Source of the DNA: Aureimonas sp. AU12
GTDB lineage: Bacteria > Pseudomonadota > Alphaproteobacteria > Rhizobiales > Rhizobiaceae
Direction of reading: 5' to 3'
NCBI RefSeq assembly: GCF_001463705.1
Contig: NZ_BBWH01000002.1
Coordinates: forward strand, 34,567 to 98,566
DNA length: 64,000 nucleotides
Part shown: positions 1-9,671 of the stretch, in pieces
Layout of the letters: every line of letters begins with the position of its first letter
How positions within the stretch are numbered: position 1 is the stretch's first letter
Position numbers and translations under genes: made by a program
The notes under the pieces: generated by a model
Databases searched by the model: none
Told to the model about the DNA's origin: nothing
The model's input: only the letters and a program-made list of their open reading frames with translations

Positions 1-31
1 TCCAGGCGTCGGTGGCGATGAGGATGCGCAT
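1..31 (-). CDS. Glycosyltransferase, N-terminal fragment (runs off window)
   Basis: Only the first ten residues are visible on the minus strand (MRILIATDAW). This opening is typical of GT4-type glycosyltransferases that sit beside LpxH-like phosphatases in Rhizobiales. Its ATG shares one base with the TGA of the upstream phosphatase gene (TGATG), so the two are probably translationally coupled. The family call is inferred from ten residues plus context. Confidence 0.5.
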   Translation of the reverse strand, partial: MRILIATDAW

Positions 32-861
32 CAGGCGGCCTCCGCCGCGGCGACGGGCTCGGACGCGACGACCAGCTTCGGCGCCGCGTCGTTCAGCGGC
101 TCGCTCGACGTGGCGCGGGTCCAGCGCAGCAGCTCGAGCGTGCCGTCGTGACGCTCGGCGATGGCCGAGCAGCTTTCCACCCAGTCGCCGGTGTTGACGT
201 AAAGAAGCCCGGCGCGTTCGGCGATCTCGGCGTGGTGGATATGCCCGCAGATGACGCCGTCGCATTCGTGCCGCGCGGCCTCGCCGGCGAGCGCCTCCTC
301 GAAGGCGCCGATGAAGCTCACGGCGTTCTTCACCTTCAGCTTGGCCCAGGACGAGAAGGACCAGTAGCCGAAGCCGAAGCGGCGACGGATGGCGTTGAAC
401 ACGAGGTTGATGGCGATAGCCGCGTCGTAGGCCCAGTCGCCGAGATAGGCGATGAGCCGGGCGTTGCGCACCACGACGTCGAACTCGTCGCCATGCATCA
501 CGAGGAAGCGCCGTCCATCCGCGGTCTCGTGGATGTCGGTGAGCTTGACCTCGATGCCGCCGAAATGGCGGCCGGTGAAGTCGCGAAGGAACTCGTCGTG
601 ATTGCCGGGAATGTAGATGATCTCGGTGCCCCTGCGGGCCTTGCGCAGGAGCTTCTGCACCACGTCGTTGTGCGATTGCGGCCAGTGCCACGAGCGCTTG
701 AGGCGCCAGCCGTCGACGATGTCGCCGACGAGATAGATCTTTTCGGCGTCGTGGACGCGCAGGAAGTCGATGAGGAGTTCCGCCTGCGCCGCCTTCGATC
801 CCAAGTGGATATCGGAGAGGAAGAGCGTGCGGAAATGCCGGGTCGTGTTCAGCTGGTACAT
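31..861 (-). CDS. LpxH-like metallophosphoesterase (UDP-2,3-diacylglucosamine diphosphatase family)
   Basis: A calcineurin-like metallophosphoesterase of 276 residues. The family's metal-binding motifs occur in order: DIHLG near residue 17, GDIVDGW near 46, GNHDE near 85, HGDEFD near 121, and CGHIHH in the C-terminal third. Members are annotated as UDP-2,3-diacylglucosamine pyrophosphatase-like. Alphaproteobacteria often use LpxI for that lipid A step, so the true substrate may differ. The start is the ATG at 861, which has a GGGGAAGG-like ribosome site just upstream; an ORF extension to 897 lacks one. It is coupled to a downstream glycosyltransferase, suggesting a role in envelope lipid or glycan metabolism at the inner membrane. 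Confidence 0.8.
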   Translation of the reverse strand: MYQLNTTRHFRTLFLSDIHLGSKAAQAELLIDFLRVHDAEKIYLVGDIVDGWRLKRSWHWPQSHNDVVQKLLRKARRGTEIIYIPGNHDEFLRDFTGRHFGGIEVKLTDIHETADGRRFLVMHGDEFDVVVRNARLIAYLGDWAYDAAIAINLVFNAIRRRFGFGYWSFSSWAKLKVKNAVSFIGAFEEALAGEAARHECDGVICGHIHHAEIAERAGLLYVNTGDWVESCSAIAERHDGTLELLRWTRATSSEPLNDAAPKLVVASEPVAAAEAA

Positions 862-1084
862 GCTCGCCTTCCCCGCCGATCCATTGCCGTGTGGCACCGG
901 AGGAAATGCCCGAGTCTCATTGCACGCAGATGACGACAGGGCGCCTTACGGTCGCGGCAACGCCCGCCGCTCGGGAATTGCCCTCCGCTCGCCTTCGGCC
1001 TAGAGACCGAGGGATGAATGCGGGCGCGAGCCGCGGGCCGACGCCCGCGTACCCGCGAGCCACGACGAACCAGATGGAGAGACC

Positions 1085-3400
1085 ATGCCGGGCGCCGAAG
1101 AGACCAAGACACGTCAGGCCGCGGCCGATCTCGATGCGCAGGCGCTCTTCTACCACCGCCATCCCAAGCCCGGTAAGCTGGCGATCCAGGCGACGAAGCC
1201 GCTCGGCAACCAGCGCGACCTCGCCCTCGCCTATTCGCCGGGCGTCGCCGCGCCGTGCCTCGCCATCGCCGGCGATCCCTCGCTCGCCGCCGACTACACG
1301 AGCCGCGCCAACCTCGTCGCCGTGATCTCGAACGGCACGGCGGTACTCGGCCTCGGCAATATCGGCCCGCTCGCCTCGAAGCCGGTGATGGAGGGCAAGG
1401 CCGTGCTCTTCAAGAAGTTCGCCGACATCGACGTCTTCGACATCGAGATCGACGCGCAGGAGATCGACCGAATCGTCGACGTCGTCTCGGCGCTGGAGCC
1501 GACCTTCGGCGGCATCAACCTCGAGGACATCAAGGCGCCCGAGTGCTTCGAGGTCGAGGAGCGGCTGCGGGCGAAGATGGCGATTCCCGTCTTCCACGAC
1601 GACCAGCACGGGACGGCGATCATCGTCGCGGCAGCGGTGCGCAACGCGCTGCTGCTCGCTGGCAAGGCGATCGAGGACGTGAAGATCGTCACGTCCGGCG
1701 CGGGCGCCGCGGCGCTTGCCTGCCTCAACCTCCTGGTGTCGCTCGGCGCGAAGGTCGAGAACATCACCTGTACCGACATCGAGGGCGTCGTCTACGAGGG
1801 CCGCGAAAAGCGGATGGACCGCTGGATGGCGGTCTATGCCAAGAAGACGGAGGCGCGCACTCTCGCCGAGGTGATCGACGGCGCCGACATCTTCCTCGGC
1901 CTGTCGGCCGGCGGTATCCTGAAGCCCGAACTTCTGGAAAAGATGGCGCCGCGCCCGCTGATCATGGCGCTGGCCAATCCGACGCCGGAGATCATGCCGG
2001 AGCTCGCCCGCGCGGTACGTGCCGACGCGATGATCTGCACCGGCCGCTCGGACTTCCCGAACCAGGTCAACAACGTCCTCTGCTTCCCCTACATCTTCCG
2101 CGGCGCGCTCGACTGCGGCTCCACTTCGATCAACGAGGAGATGAAGATCGCCGCCGTCGACGCCATCGCGGCGCTGGCGCGCGAGGAGGTCTCGGAAGTC
2201 GCGGCGAAGGCTTACGGCACCGAGACGCCGGTCTTCGGCCCCGAATACCTCATCCCCTCGCCCTTCGACCCGCGGCTGATCCTCAAGATCGCCCCGGCCG
2301 TCGCCCGCGCGGCAGAAGCTTCGGGCGTCGCGGCCCGTCCGATCGCCGACTGGGACGCCTATCTCGACCGGCTGAACCGCTTCGTGTTCCGCTCCGGCCT
2401 CGTGATGAAGCCGATCTTCGCCATCGCCCGCAACTCCGGCAAGCGTGTCATCTTCTCGGACGGTGAGGACGAGCGCGTGCTGCGCGCTGCGCAGGTCATG
2501 CTCGAAGAGAAGATCTGCGTTCCCATCCTCGTCGGTCGCCCGAGCGTGCTGCAGACGCGCCTCGAGCGCTTCGGCCTGCGCATCCGGCCCGGCATCGATT
2601 TCGAGGTGGTGAACCCCGAGGACGATCCGCGCTACCGTGACTATGTCGACCACTACTTCTCGAAGGTCGGCCGGCGCGGCGTGAACCCCGACACGGCTCG
2701 CGCTCTCGTGCGCACCAACACGACCGTGATCGGAGCCGTATCGGTCTCACGCGGCGATGCGGACGTTCTGATCTGCGGCCTCGGCGGGCGCTTCTCGCGC
2801 CATATCCGCGACATCCGCCAGATCATCGGCATGGCGCCGGGCGTGAAGAAACTCTCGGCGATGAGCCTCCTCATCTCGCAATACGGAACGCTGTTCTTCG
2901 CCGACAGCTACGTGCAGGAATCGCCGAGTGCCGAGAGCATCGCCGAGATCGCGCATCTCGCATCGGTCGAGATCGAGCGTTTCGGCATCAAGCCGCGCGC
3001 TGCGCTCCTCTCGCATTCGAACTTCGGCACCGGCGACACGCCGGACGCGCGCAAGCTGCGCGAGGCGCTGACGCTGGTCCGAGCCCAGACGCCGGGGTTG
3101 GAGATCGACGGCGAGATGCACGGCGATGCGGCGCTGTCGAAGGAACTGCGCCAGCGCGTGATGCCGGACTCGACGCTGACCGGAGACGCCAATCTCCTGA
3201 TCTTCCCCACGCTCGATGCCGCCAACATCACGATGAACGTCGTGAAGGTGACGACGGACGCGCTGCATGTCGGGCCGATCCTCCTCGGCTCCGCCATCCC
3301 CGCGCATATCCTCACGCCGTCCGCGACCTCGCGCGGCGTCGTCAACATGGCCGCGATCGCCGTGGCCGAGGCGGTTCAGGGCGCCGAAAAGCGGGGCTGA
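1085..3400 (+). CDS. maeB: NADP-dependent malic enzyme with C-terminal phosphotransacetylase-like domain
   Basis: A 771-residue protein, the usual length of the large MaeB/Tme/Dme type. Residues 1 to about 430 are the malic enzyme part, which decarboxylates malate to pyruvate and reduces NAD(P). The nucleotide-binding stretch [13 protein letters not shown] lies near 200-212. Residues from about 440 to the end resemble phosphate acetyltransferase; in rhizobial malic enzymes this tail is known to be regulatory or structural and not catalytic. A GGAGAG site precedes the ATG. The gene stands alone, convergent with gltX, and a hairpin overlaps its stop codon. Cytosolic; links the TCA cycle to pyruvate and NADPH supply. 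Confidence 0.93.
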   Translation: MPGAEETKTRQAAADLDAQALFYHRHPKPGKLAIQATKPLGNQRDLALAYSPGVAAPCLAIAGDPSLAADYTSRANLVAVISNGTAVLGLGNIGPLASKPVMEGKAVLFKKFADIDVFDIEIDAQEIDRIVDVVSALEPTFGGINLEDIKAPECFEVEERLRAKMAIPVFHDDQHGTAIIVAAAVRNALLLAGKAIEDVKIVTSGAGAAALACLNLLVSLGAKVENITCTDIEGVVYEGREKRMDRWMAVYAKKTEARTLAEVIDGADIFLGLSAGGILKPELLEKMAPRPLIMALANPTPEIMPELARAVRADAMICTGRSDFPNQVNNVLCFPYIFRGALDCGSTSINEEMKIAAVDAIAALAREEVSEVAAKAYGTETPVFGPEYLIPSPFDPRLILKIAPAVARAAEASGVAARPIADWDAYLDRLNRFVFRSGLVMKPIFAIARNSGKRVIFSDGEDERVLRAAQVMLEEKICVPILVGRPSVLQTRLERFGLRIRPGIDFEVVNPEDDPRYRDYVDHYFSKVGRRGVNPDTARALVRTNTTVIGAVSVSRGDADVLICGLGGRFSRHIRDIRQIIGMAPGVKKLSAMSLLISQYGTLFFADSYVQESPSAESIAEIAHLASVEIERFGIKPRAALLSHSNFGTGDTPDARKLREALTLVRAQTPGLEIDGEMHGDAALSKELRQRVMPDSTLTGDANLLIFPTLDAANITMNVVKVTTDALHVGPILLGSAIPAHILTPSATSRGVVNMAAIAVAEAVQGAEKRG

Positions 3401-3411
3401 CCGGCCCCGCT
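3390..3411. terminator. Hairpin between convergent maeB and gltX
   Basis: The 8-bp arms AGCGGGGC and GCCCCGCT are separated by six bases and overlap the maeB stop codon. There is no clear T-tract on either side, so it is at best a weak bidirectional terminator. Confidence 0.4.
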
Positions 3412-3424
3412 CGCCGACAAGCGA

Positions 3425-4804
3425 TCAGGGCCGGCGGGCGAGCGCCCGGTCTCGGCCGATCAGGGCCAGGAGGTCGGCGAGTTCCGGCCCATGGTCGAGA
3501 CCGGTCAGCGCGAGGCGCAGGGGCATGAACAGCGCCTTGCCCTTGCGGCCTGTCGCCATCTTCACGCCGTCCGTCCACGCCTTCCACGTCGCGCGGTCAT
3601 ACGGCCCGGGTGGCAGGAGATCGAAAGCGGTCTCCAGGAACGCGCGGTCCTCGGAATCGAAGGACGGACGCTCGGAAAGATCGCCGAAGACGATGGGCAC
3701 CCAGTCCGCGGCGTCCCTCACGCGAACGCAGTTCTTGCGCACCGCCAACCAGAACGCCTCGCCCGGCTCCTCGGGCACGCCCATCGCCGACAGGCGCTCG
3801 GCCGCCGCCGCATAGGGCATGGCGTGGACGAGTTCCGCATTCAGGCGAGCGAGTTCGGCCGGATCGAACTTCGAGCTGGACGCCGAGACGGTGGCGAAAT
3901 CGACGCGCTCGCCAAGTGCTGCGAGGTCCGGCATCGCCTCGATCGCGCCCGCCAACCCGGTCAGCACCGCCAGCGAGGCGAGCGCCATCGGTTCGTAGCC
4001 GTCCTCCCGCAGCATCCGCAACGACAGCGCACCGCTGCGTTTCGACAGGCCCTCGCCGTCGATCGTGGTCAACAGGTTGAAGTGGCCGAAGGCCGGCGGC
4101 GCATAGCCGAGCGCCTGAAAAATCGCGATCTGAACGCCTGTGTTGGTGATGTGGTCGTCGCCGCGCAGCACGTGGCTGATCGCCATCTCGCCGTCATCGA
4201 CGACGGAGGGCAGCGTGTAAAGGTAGCTGCCGTCCTCGCGCACCAGAACGGGATCGGAGAGCGAGGCGAGATCCACGGTCTGGCGACCGCGCACCACGTC
4301 GTCCCAATGGATCTCCGTACGCTCCGGGGCAAACGGATCGTCCGCGAAGTTCGGCAGGCGGAAGCGCCAGTGCGGGCGGCGCCCCTCGGCCTCGAGGCGG
4401 GCAAGATCGTCGGGCGTCAGTCGCAGCGCCTCGCGGCCGTAGATCGGCGGCAGGCCGCGCATCTTGCGGCGCGCACGGGCTCGCTCCAGCTCGTCGGCGG
4501 TTTCGAAACAGGCGTAGAGCAGGCCGGCGTCGCGCAGCCGCAGGGAAGCCGCGTCGTAGAGCGCAATGCGATCGGACTGCGCCACGACTTCGGCGGGCTC
4601 GATCCCGATCCAGCGGAGATCCTCGAGGATCGCCGTCGCGTATTCAGGCTTCGAACGCTCGCGGTCGGTGTCGTCGTAGCGCAGGACGAAGCGCCCGCCC
4701 CGGCTCGTCGCGAACAGCCAGTTGAAGAGCGCCGGCCGCAGATTGCCGATGTGAAGGTAGCCCGTCGGGGACGGCGCGAAGCGAACGGTGATGGTCATGG
4801 CCAC
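3425..4804 (-). CDS. gltX: Glutamate--tRNA ligase (GltX paralogue type)
   Basis: A class I aminoacyl-tRNA synthetase of 459 residues that charges tRNA with glutamate. The HIGH-equivalent motif is HIGN (near residue 17, within [11 protein letters not shown]), and the KMSKS-equivalent is LSKRSG near residue 255. Both are normal variants for GluRS. Many alphaproteobacteria carry two GluRS genes; the [12 protein letters not shown] form looks like the second (GltX2) type, whose tRNA preference can differ. No AsnRS/GlnRS or GatCAB gene is in the window to test this. It is convergent with maeB and followed by a separate MFS gene in the same direction. Confidence 0.88.
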   Translation of the reverse strand: MAMTITVRFAPSPTGYLHIGNLRPALFNWLFATSRGGRFVLRYDDTDRERSKPEYATAILEDLRWIGIEPAEVVAQSDRIALYDAASLRLRDAGLLYACFETADELERARARRKMRGLPPIYGREALRLTPDDLARLEAEGRRPHWRFRLPNFADDPFAPERTEIHWDDVVRGRQTVDLASLSDPVLVREDGSYLYTLPSVVDDGEMAISHVLRGDDHITNTGVQIAIFQALGYAPPAFGHFNLLTTIDGEGLSKRSGALSLRMLREDGYEPMALASLAVLTGLAGAIEAMPDLAALGERVDFATVSASSSKFDPAELARLNAELVHAMPYAAAAERLSAMGVPEEPGEAFWLAVRKNCVRVRDAADWVPIVFGDLSERPSFDSEDRAFLETAFDLLPPGPYDRATWKAWTDGVKMATGRKGKALFMPLRLALTGLDHGPELADLLALIGRDRALARRP

Positions 4805-4858
4805 CGCGATAGACCATGGCGAAGGGCCGGCGCAATCGCGGCGCCGGTCGTCGACCGT

Positions 4859-6106
4859 TCAGGAGCCGCGCGCACGGCGGGTCATGGCCGGCGCGATCAG
4901 CGCCATGACCGCCACGGCAGCGGCGCAGTAGGCGGCCATGGCGACGAGTTGGGCGGGATACGACACGCCGCGATCCAGGAGCAGCCCCGTCATGCCCGGC
5001 CCGACCGCGCTCGCCAGCACGAAGACCGGAAACACCAGCGATCGGATCGCGCCGAGATGCCGCGTGCCGTAGAGCTCCGGCCAGAGCGCGCCGAGAAGCG
5101 TCGACGACAGGCCGTTCGACAGGCCGACCAGCACCATGAAGCCAAACAGCGCCGCCTCGCTCTCGAACCAGGCGAGCACCAGGCAGCCCATCATCAGCGG
5201 AACGAGGAAGAGCGGCAGGATGCGACGCGCCGTGAAGCGGTCGACGATCCAGCCGCCGAGAAGCGTCGAGGCGACGGTGACGGCCGACATCACCGTGAAG
5301 CCGGTGGCGAAGAGCGCCGGCGGCCAGCCGCGCAATTCGCCGAGATAGGATTGATGGAAGAGCACCGCGGAGACGATGAAGGGCGCCGCCAGTGTCGCGA
5401 GGCAGACGGGGTAGAAGACGGGATCGCGCAGCACTTCGTGGAGCGTCCAGTGGCGCAGGGCGGCGTGCCGCGGGTTCGGCGGCTCGGACAGAGGATCACG
5501 CTCGCGGCCCGTCAGCGCCGCGATGACCGGCAGCGCCAGCACGACGAGCAGCGCCGTCGCCACGAGCCAGCTGGTACGCCAGCCGACGAGCCCCACGCCG
5601 AGGACGAAGAGCAGCGGCAGGACCGCCTCGCCCGCCTGATTTCCGAGAGAGACGACGGAGACCGCGCGACCGCGCTGCGCCGAGAACCAGCGGCCGGTCG
5701 CCGTGAACGCGGTTTGCAACATCATTCCCTGGCCGAACAGGCGCAGGAGGTAGAAGGCGAGGACCAGCATCCAGACGGCCGTGGCATGGGCCAGAAGCGC
5801 CGTCGCGAGCGCAAGGCAGAGGATGGTGCCGGCCGCGACCATGCGCGTCGCGAAACGGTCGAGCACGCGCCCGACGATCGGCAGCGTCGCGGCGCTGGCC
5901 AGCGTCGCCAGCATGTAGAGAAGGCCGAACGTACCGTTCGACAGGCCGAGTTCGCCGCGGATCGCACCGCCCGACAGCGAAATGAAGAACGTCTGGCCGA
6001 AGGACGAGAAGAAGCACAGGAGAAAGCCGGCGCCGAGCCAGCGCAGGTTTTTGGCGAGGAAGAACGCCCAACCCCCTGATCGCGCGCCGACAATCGGATC
6101 GAAGGT
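4859..6106 (-). CDS. MFS transporter
   Basis: A 416-residue hydrophobic protein with about 12 predicted membrane spans, the normal size of a major facilitator permease (start codon at 6107-6109, see below). Conserved-looking loops include GRVLDRFATR near 75 and GGWIVDRFTARR near 260, matching the loop 2-3 and 8-9 motifs of the family. The substrate cannot be read from sequence. The start is a GTG at 6109 whose bases overlap the stop of the upstream membrane-protein gene (GTGA), so translation is probably coupled; the coding end shown omits that three-base overlap. Inner membrane; likely expressed with its small neighbour. Confidence 0.82.
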   Translation of the reverse strand, partial: TFDPIVGARSGGWAFFLAKNLRWLGAGFLLCFFSSFGQTFFISLSGGAIRGELGLSNGTFGLLYMLATLASAATLPIVGRVLDRFATRMVAAGTILCLALATALLAHATAVWMLVLAFYLLRLFGQGMMLQTAFTATGRWFSAQRGRAVSVVSLGNQAGEAVLPLLFVLGVGLVGWRTSWLVATALLVVLALPVIAALTGRERDPLSEPPNPRHAALRHWTLHEVLRDPVFYPVCLATLAAPFIVSAVLFHQSYLGELRGWPPALFATGFTVMSAVTVASTLLGGWIVDRFTARRILPLFLVPLMMGCLVLAWFESEAALFGFMVLVGLSNGLSSTLLGALWPELYGTRHLGAIRSLVFPVFVLASAVGPGMTGLLLDRGVSYPAQLVAMAAYCAAAVAVMALIAPAMTRRARGS

Positions 6107-6420
6107 CACGCCAGATTGCCCTTGACGAAGAACGGCCCGAGCACTTCGAGCGTCAGCAGCCAGGCGAAGAGAACGAGCCCGAGCGCCAGGAAGGCCAGGC
6201 CGACATAGAGCTGGCGAGCGGCATGGCGGCGGTCGGGCTCGAATTCGGGACCGAAGGCCAGAACCTGCGTCGCCCGCCAGTAGTCGGCGATGACGAAGCC
6301 CCGGGGGCGGCCGACGGTCATCCAGATGCGGCGCATGGCGACGAGGTAGCGGACGACGAACAGCGCGCCGACGAGCACGGCGGCGGAGGCGATGTCGGAG
6401 ATGGCGGGGATTTCGATCAT
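6106..6420 (-). CDS. Small two-span membrane protein of unknown function
   Basis: A 104-residue protein with two hydrophobic segments, roughly residues 10-28 and 70-94, separated by a basic and aromatic loop (RRIWMTVGRPRGFVIADYW). I do not recognise a family. Its stop overlaps the GTG start of the MFS transporter by four bases, so the pair is probably one transcript. The small protein could be a partner or stabiliser of the transporter; that is inference from coupling alone. Confidence 0.6.
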   Translation of the reverse strand: MIEIPAISDIASAAVLVGALFVVRYLVAMRRIWMTVGRPRGFVIADYWRATQVLAFGPEFEPDRRHAARQLYVGLAFLALGLVLFAWLLTLEVLGPFFVKGNLA

Positions 6421-6844
6421 GGCGTCAGCTACCCTTTCCCGAACGGGTTCGCGACCCCCTTCGCAAGCGGGGTGCGATGCTCGGTGGTTGCCGCATGAAA
6501 CCGCCGTCGGTTCGTGGCAGAGGCGGGTTCCGTTGACAGCTCGCCGTGATCCGTCGCCAGGCGTCGCGAGCCATCATGGCCGACACGACGCCTGGCGCGT
6601 GCGAATCATGCCCGCCATGCTCCATGACGCCGTGGCCGTTGAAGGCGGCATTGCGTGCGCTCCTGTCGGCCTTCCCTGCATCCCGGGCGCGATGCGTGAT
6701 GCACCCGCGACCTCAGGGCAACACGGCAGCGTCGATCACGCAATTTTCGACGGATGAAGCGTCATTCGGTTTGCAATCTCGGCCGTCAGCCCGACATAGG
6801 GGCGCAAGGGAAAGGACCAACCGACGGATCCCTTCGGAGCGCGC
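6421..6844. other. Divergent intergenic region with a long hairpin
   Basis: No convincing gene in these 424 bases between the membrane-protein gene (minus) and dedA (plus). The notable content is a perfect 12-bp inverted repeat at 6555-6566 and 6586-6597, with a smaller palindrome (GCCATCATGGC) inside its 19-base loop. Promoters for both flanking genes must lie here but no clear -35/-10 pair stands out. Confidence 0.6.
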
Positions 6845-7516
6845 GTGAACGAAATCCTTGCACTGATCGACCGGTTCGGTCTCGGCATCGTGTTCATCGG
6901 CACCTTCTTCGAAGGCGAGGTGTTCGCGATCATCGGTGGCTTCCTGTCGTATCGGGGCGCCTATCCGATCTGGCTGATGACGGGCTTGGCCTTCGTCGGC
7001 TCCTTCTGCGGCGACCTCGCGGTCTTCCTTTTCGCCCGCTACTTCTCGGACAACCGATGGGTGGTCCGCTGGACGAAGAAACCGAAATTCGCGAAGGCTC
7101 TTCGCCTCGTCGATCGGTTCCAGGCCTATTTCGTCATCGTCAACCGATACGTCTACGGCCTGCGCATGCCCGGCCTCGTCGCGCTCGGCCTGTCGTCGAT
7201 CAGCGTTCCCCGCTTTCTGGTGCTGAACTTCATCGGCGCGGGCATCTGGGCGAGCATCTTCACCACGATTGGTTTCGTCTTCGGCTACTCCATCTCGTCC
7301 GTGTTCCAGCGGCTGGAAATGATGGAGCACAATGTCATGATCGGCCTCGGCGTCATCGCCGTGGCGCTTGTGGTGTTCTTCGCCTGGCAGCAGGGCGGCT
7401 CGGTGATCCGCGACCGCCTCTTCTCCCGTCGTGACAACCGCGACGAGAAGGACGCCGAACTCCAGCCCGTCAGATCCCGAGCCCCGGCTCGCTCCGATCA
7501 AGGATCATCGGAATGA
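6845..7516 (+). CDS. DedA family membrane protein
   Basis: A 223-residue inner-membrane protein of the DedA/SNARE-associated superfamily. Family landmarks are the early FxxxxFEGExFxIxGGF segment (residues 14-36), the soluble loop carrying FVIVNRYVYGLRMP near 97-110, where the conserved arginines lie, and a late hydrophobic span near 160-180. Relatives act in membrane homeostasis and in lipid-carrier or phospholipid flipping. The start is GTG, with GGAG five bases upstream. The last 47 bases overlap the 3' end of the convergent hemerythrin gene. Confidence 0.87.
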   Translation: MNEILALIDRFGLGIVFIGTFFEGEVFAIIGGFLSYRGAYPIWLMTGLAFVGSFCGDLAVFLFARYFSDNRWVVRWTKKPKFAKALRLVDRFQAYFVIVNRYVYGLRMPGLVALGLSSISVPRFLVLNFIGAGIWASIFTTIGFVFGYSISSVFQRLEMMEHNVMIGLGVIAVALVVFFAWQQGGSVIRDRLFSRRDNRDEKDAELQPVRSRAPARSDQGSSE

Positions 7517-8072
7517 TGAGGTCTTCCTCGTCCTCCTGATGCCTCACCAGCCTTCGCAACAGCCTCTCGCTGGCATCGGAATAGGCTTCGGAGGCGCGCC
7601 GCGCCGTGTCGCCCGGCTTGCCGCCGGCGAGGTTCGTTTCCTGCAGGAAGCGACCGGCCGTCTCGGCAACGGCCTGGAGATCCCGATGGATCACCTCGTG
7701 ATCGCCTTCGAGCAGATCGAAGCCATGCGCGAGCCGTGCGTCGGCCAGCTGGAACACCGGAAAGTAGTGGGTGTCCTCGATCCGGTGATGCTCGTCGAGC
7801 TGCGTCAGGAAGAAATTCAAGCGCGGCACGAACCAGACACGGAACTGGCCGAGGTCGATAACCTGCTCGCGCTGCTGGCCTAGGGCCTCGTCCAGAGCAC
7901 CACCGAGTTCACGGAACATATCGTGGCGCTGGAGCCAGAAGCGCGCCGTCGGTCCGAGATTGCGGTGCCCGGTCCATACATCGCGGGGATAGCGCAGCAG
8001 AAGCTCGCGCAGGTCCGCCGGCAATCCGTGGCGGGTGTCGAGATCGAATGTCGGTTTCACGGCCAGCCCCAC
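7470..8072 (-). CDS. Hemerythrin domain-containing protein
   Basis: A 200-residue four-helix protein with the spaced His/Glu/Asp ligands of a di-iron hemerythrin: H near residue 37, HHRIED near 95, EGDHEVIH near 122 and RHQEDEED near 178. Such proteins bind O2 or NO, or store iron, in the cytosol. The start appears to be GTG at 8072; an in-frame GTG four codons later is also possible. It overlaps the end of dedA by 47 bases on the opposite strand. The aroG terminator lies between this gene and DAHP synthase, so it needs its own promoter or read-through. Confidence 0.82.
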   Translation of the reverse strand: MGLAVKPTFDLDTRHGLPADLRELLLRYPRDVWTGHRNLGPTARFWLQRHDMFRELGGALDEALGQQREQVIDLGQFRVWFVPRLNFFLTQLDEHHRIEDTHYFPVFQLADARLAHGFDLLEGDHEVIHRDLQAVAETAGRFLQETNLAGGKPGDTARRASEAYSDASERLLRRLVRHQEDEEDLIIPMILDRSEPGLGI

Positions 8073-8073
8073 G

Positions 8074-8104
8074 AAAAAGGCCGGACCTTCTGAAAGGTCC
8101 GGCC
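8074..8104 (-). terminator. Intrinsic terminator of DAHP synthase gene
   Basis: A perfect 11-bp stem (GGCCGGACCTT / AAGGTCCGGCC) with a 4-base loop is followed on the minus strand by TTTTT. It sits 28 bases past the DAHP synthase stop. Confidence 0.9.
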
Positions 8105-8131
8105 CGCATCACCAACGAAACATCGGAGAGA

Positions 8132-9511
8132 TCAGAAGCTCGCGACCTGTCGCGGCTGCAGCGTCTCATGCTCCTTCTTGATGCGCTCGGCCACGAGGAA
8201 CGAGAGCTCCAGCGCCTGATTGGCGTTGAGGCGCGGGTCGCAATGCGTGTGGTAGCGATCCGACAGGTCCTCGGCGAGGACCGGCCGTGCGCCGCCTGTG
8301 CATTCCGTCACGTCCTTGCCGGTCATCTCGATATGGATGCCGCCGGCATGTGTCCCTTCCGCGCGATGCACATCGAAGAATCCCTCGACCTCGCCGAGGA
8401 TTCGGTCGAACGGGCGCGTCTTGTAGTCGTTCACCGTGATCGTGTTGCCGTGCATCGGATCGCAGGACCAGACGACCTTGCGCCCTTCCCGCTCCACCGC
8501 ACGGATCAGACGCGGCAGGTGCTCGGCCACCTTGTCGTGGCCGAAGCGGGTGATGAGCGTCAGGCGGCCCGCCTCGTTCTGCGGGTTGAGCACGTCGATG
8601 AGGCGGATAAGATCGTCGGCCTTCAGCGTCGGGCCGCACTTGAGGCCGAGCGGGTTCTTGATGCCACGGCAGTACTCGACATGCGCGTTTTCGAGCTGGC
8701 GCGTGCGGTCGCCGATCCAGATCATGTGCCCGGACGTCGCGTACCATTCGCCGCTCGTCGAATCGACGCGCGTCATCGCCTCCTCGTAGCCGAGAAGCAG
8801 AGCCTCGTGGCTGGTGAAGAAATCGGTCTCGCGCAGCGCCGGATGTGTCTCGGAAGTGATGCCGATGGCGCGCATGAAGTTCATCGTCTCGGAGATGCGA
8901 TCGGCCAGCTGGCCGTATCGCTCCGCCTGCGGCGAACCCGACACGAAACCAAGCATCCACTGGTGGACGTTGTCGAGATTGGCGTAGCCGCCCTGTGCAA
9001 AGGCGCGCAGGAGGTTCAGCGTCGCCGCCGACTGGCGGTACGCCATCTCCTGGCGTTCCGGGTTCGGAATGCGCGCGGCCTCATCGAACTCGATGCCGTT
9101 GACGATGTCGCCGCGATAGGACGGCAGCGTCACGTCGCCCTTCGTCTCGAAGGCCGAGGAGCGCGGCTTGGCGAACTGGCCGGCGATGCGACCGACCTTC
9201 ACCACCGGCGAGGAGGCGCCGAAGGTCAGCACCACGGCCATCTGCAGGAAGGCGCGGAAGAAATCGCGGATGTTGTCGGCGCCGTGCTCGGCGAAGCTCT
9301 CGGCGCAATCGCCGCCCTGCAGCAGGAAGGAGCGGCCCTCGGCCACTTCCGCCAGCGCGCGCTTCAGCTTGCGTGCCTCACCTGCAAAAACGAGGGGCGG
9401 AAAGGTCGCCAGACGCTTCTCGGTATCGGCAAGCGCATTCGCGTCGGGATAAGCCGGCACCTGCTCGATCGCCTTCGCACGCCAGCTCGACGGGTTCCAA
9501 TCCTTCGCCAT
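8132..9511 (-). CDS. aroG: Class II 3-deoxy-7-phosphoheptulonate (DAHP) synthase
   Basis: A 459-residue enzyme that condenses phosphoenolpyruvate and erythrose-4-phosphate, the first step of the shikimate pathway. The length and motifs are those of the plant-like class II (AroA-II) type: [11 protein letters not shown] near residue 83, GVKCGPT-like [12 protein letters not shown] near 290 (the metal and PEP site), and [10 protein letters not shown] near 350. The start is the ATG at 9511 with an AAGGAGA ribosome site six bases upstream; the longer ORF to 9562 lacks this. Stand-alone unit ending in a strong terminator. Confidence 0.95.
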   Translation of the reverse strand: MAKDWNPSSWRAKAIEQVPAYPDANALADTEKRLATFPPLVFAGEARKLKRALAEVAEGRSFLLQGGDCAESFAEHGADNIRDFFRAFLQMAVVLTFGASSPVVKVGRIAGQFAKPRSSAFETKGDVTLPSYRGDIVNGIEFDEAARIPNPERQEMAYRQSAATLNLLRAFAQGGYANLDNVHQWMLGFVSGSPQAERYGQLADRISETMNFMRAIGITSETHPALRETDFFTSHEALLLGYEEAMTRVDSTSGEWYATSGHMIWIGDRTRQLENAHVEYCRGIKNPLGLKCGPTLKADDLIRLIDVLNPQNEAGRLTLITRFGHDKVAEHLPRLIRAVEREGRKVVWSCDPMHGNTITVNDYKTRPFDRILGEVEGFFDVHRAEGTHAGGIHIEMTGKDVTECTGGARPVLAEDLSDRYHTHCDPRLNANQALELSFLVAERIKKEHETLQPRQVASF

Positions 9512-9671
9512 GACAATCTCCTTCACCGAACGTCTGCCGGCCGTCTCCTCGCGGGTTTTCATGATCCGGGACGGCTTCGCGGCGTTCCCTCATATGGGAC
9601 GGGCGCTCGGTCGGCGCTTGATGGCACGACGCGGCCGGTTTGTCACCCGTGAGGGCGCGGCGTCCGCCCGA

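Noticed and set aside
917..2653. Long minus-strand open frame opposite maeB
   Set aside because: Composition is the Asp/Arg/Val/Leu-rich pattern of antisense frames in GC-rich genes, and it has no ribosome site or family motif.
3491..6079. 862-codon plus-strand frame opposite gltX and the MFS gene
   Set aside because: It spans two recognisable genes on the other strand and is full of Arg/Gln/His/Glu runs without any domain.
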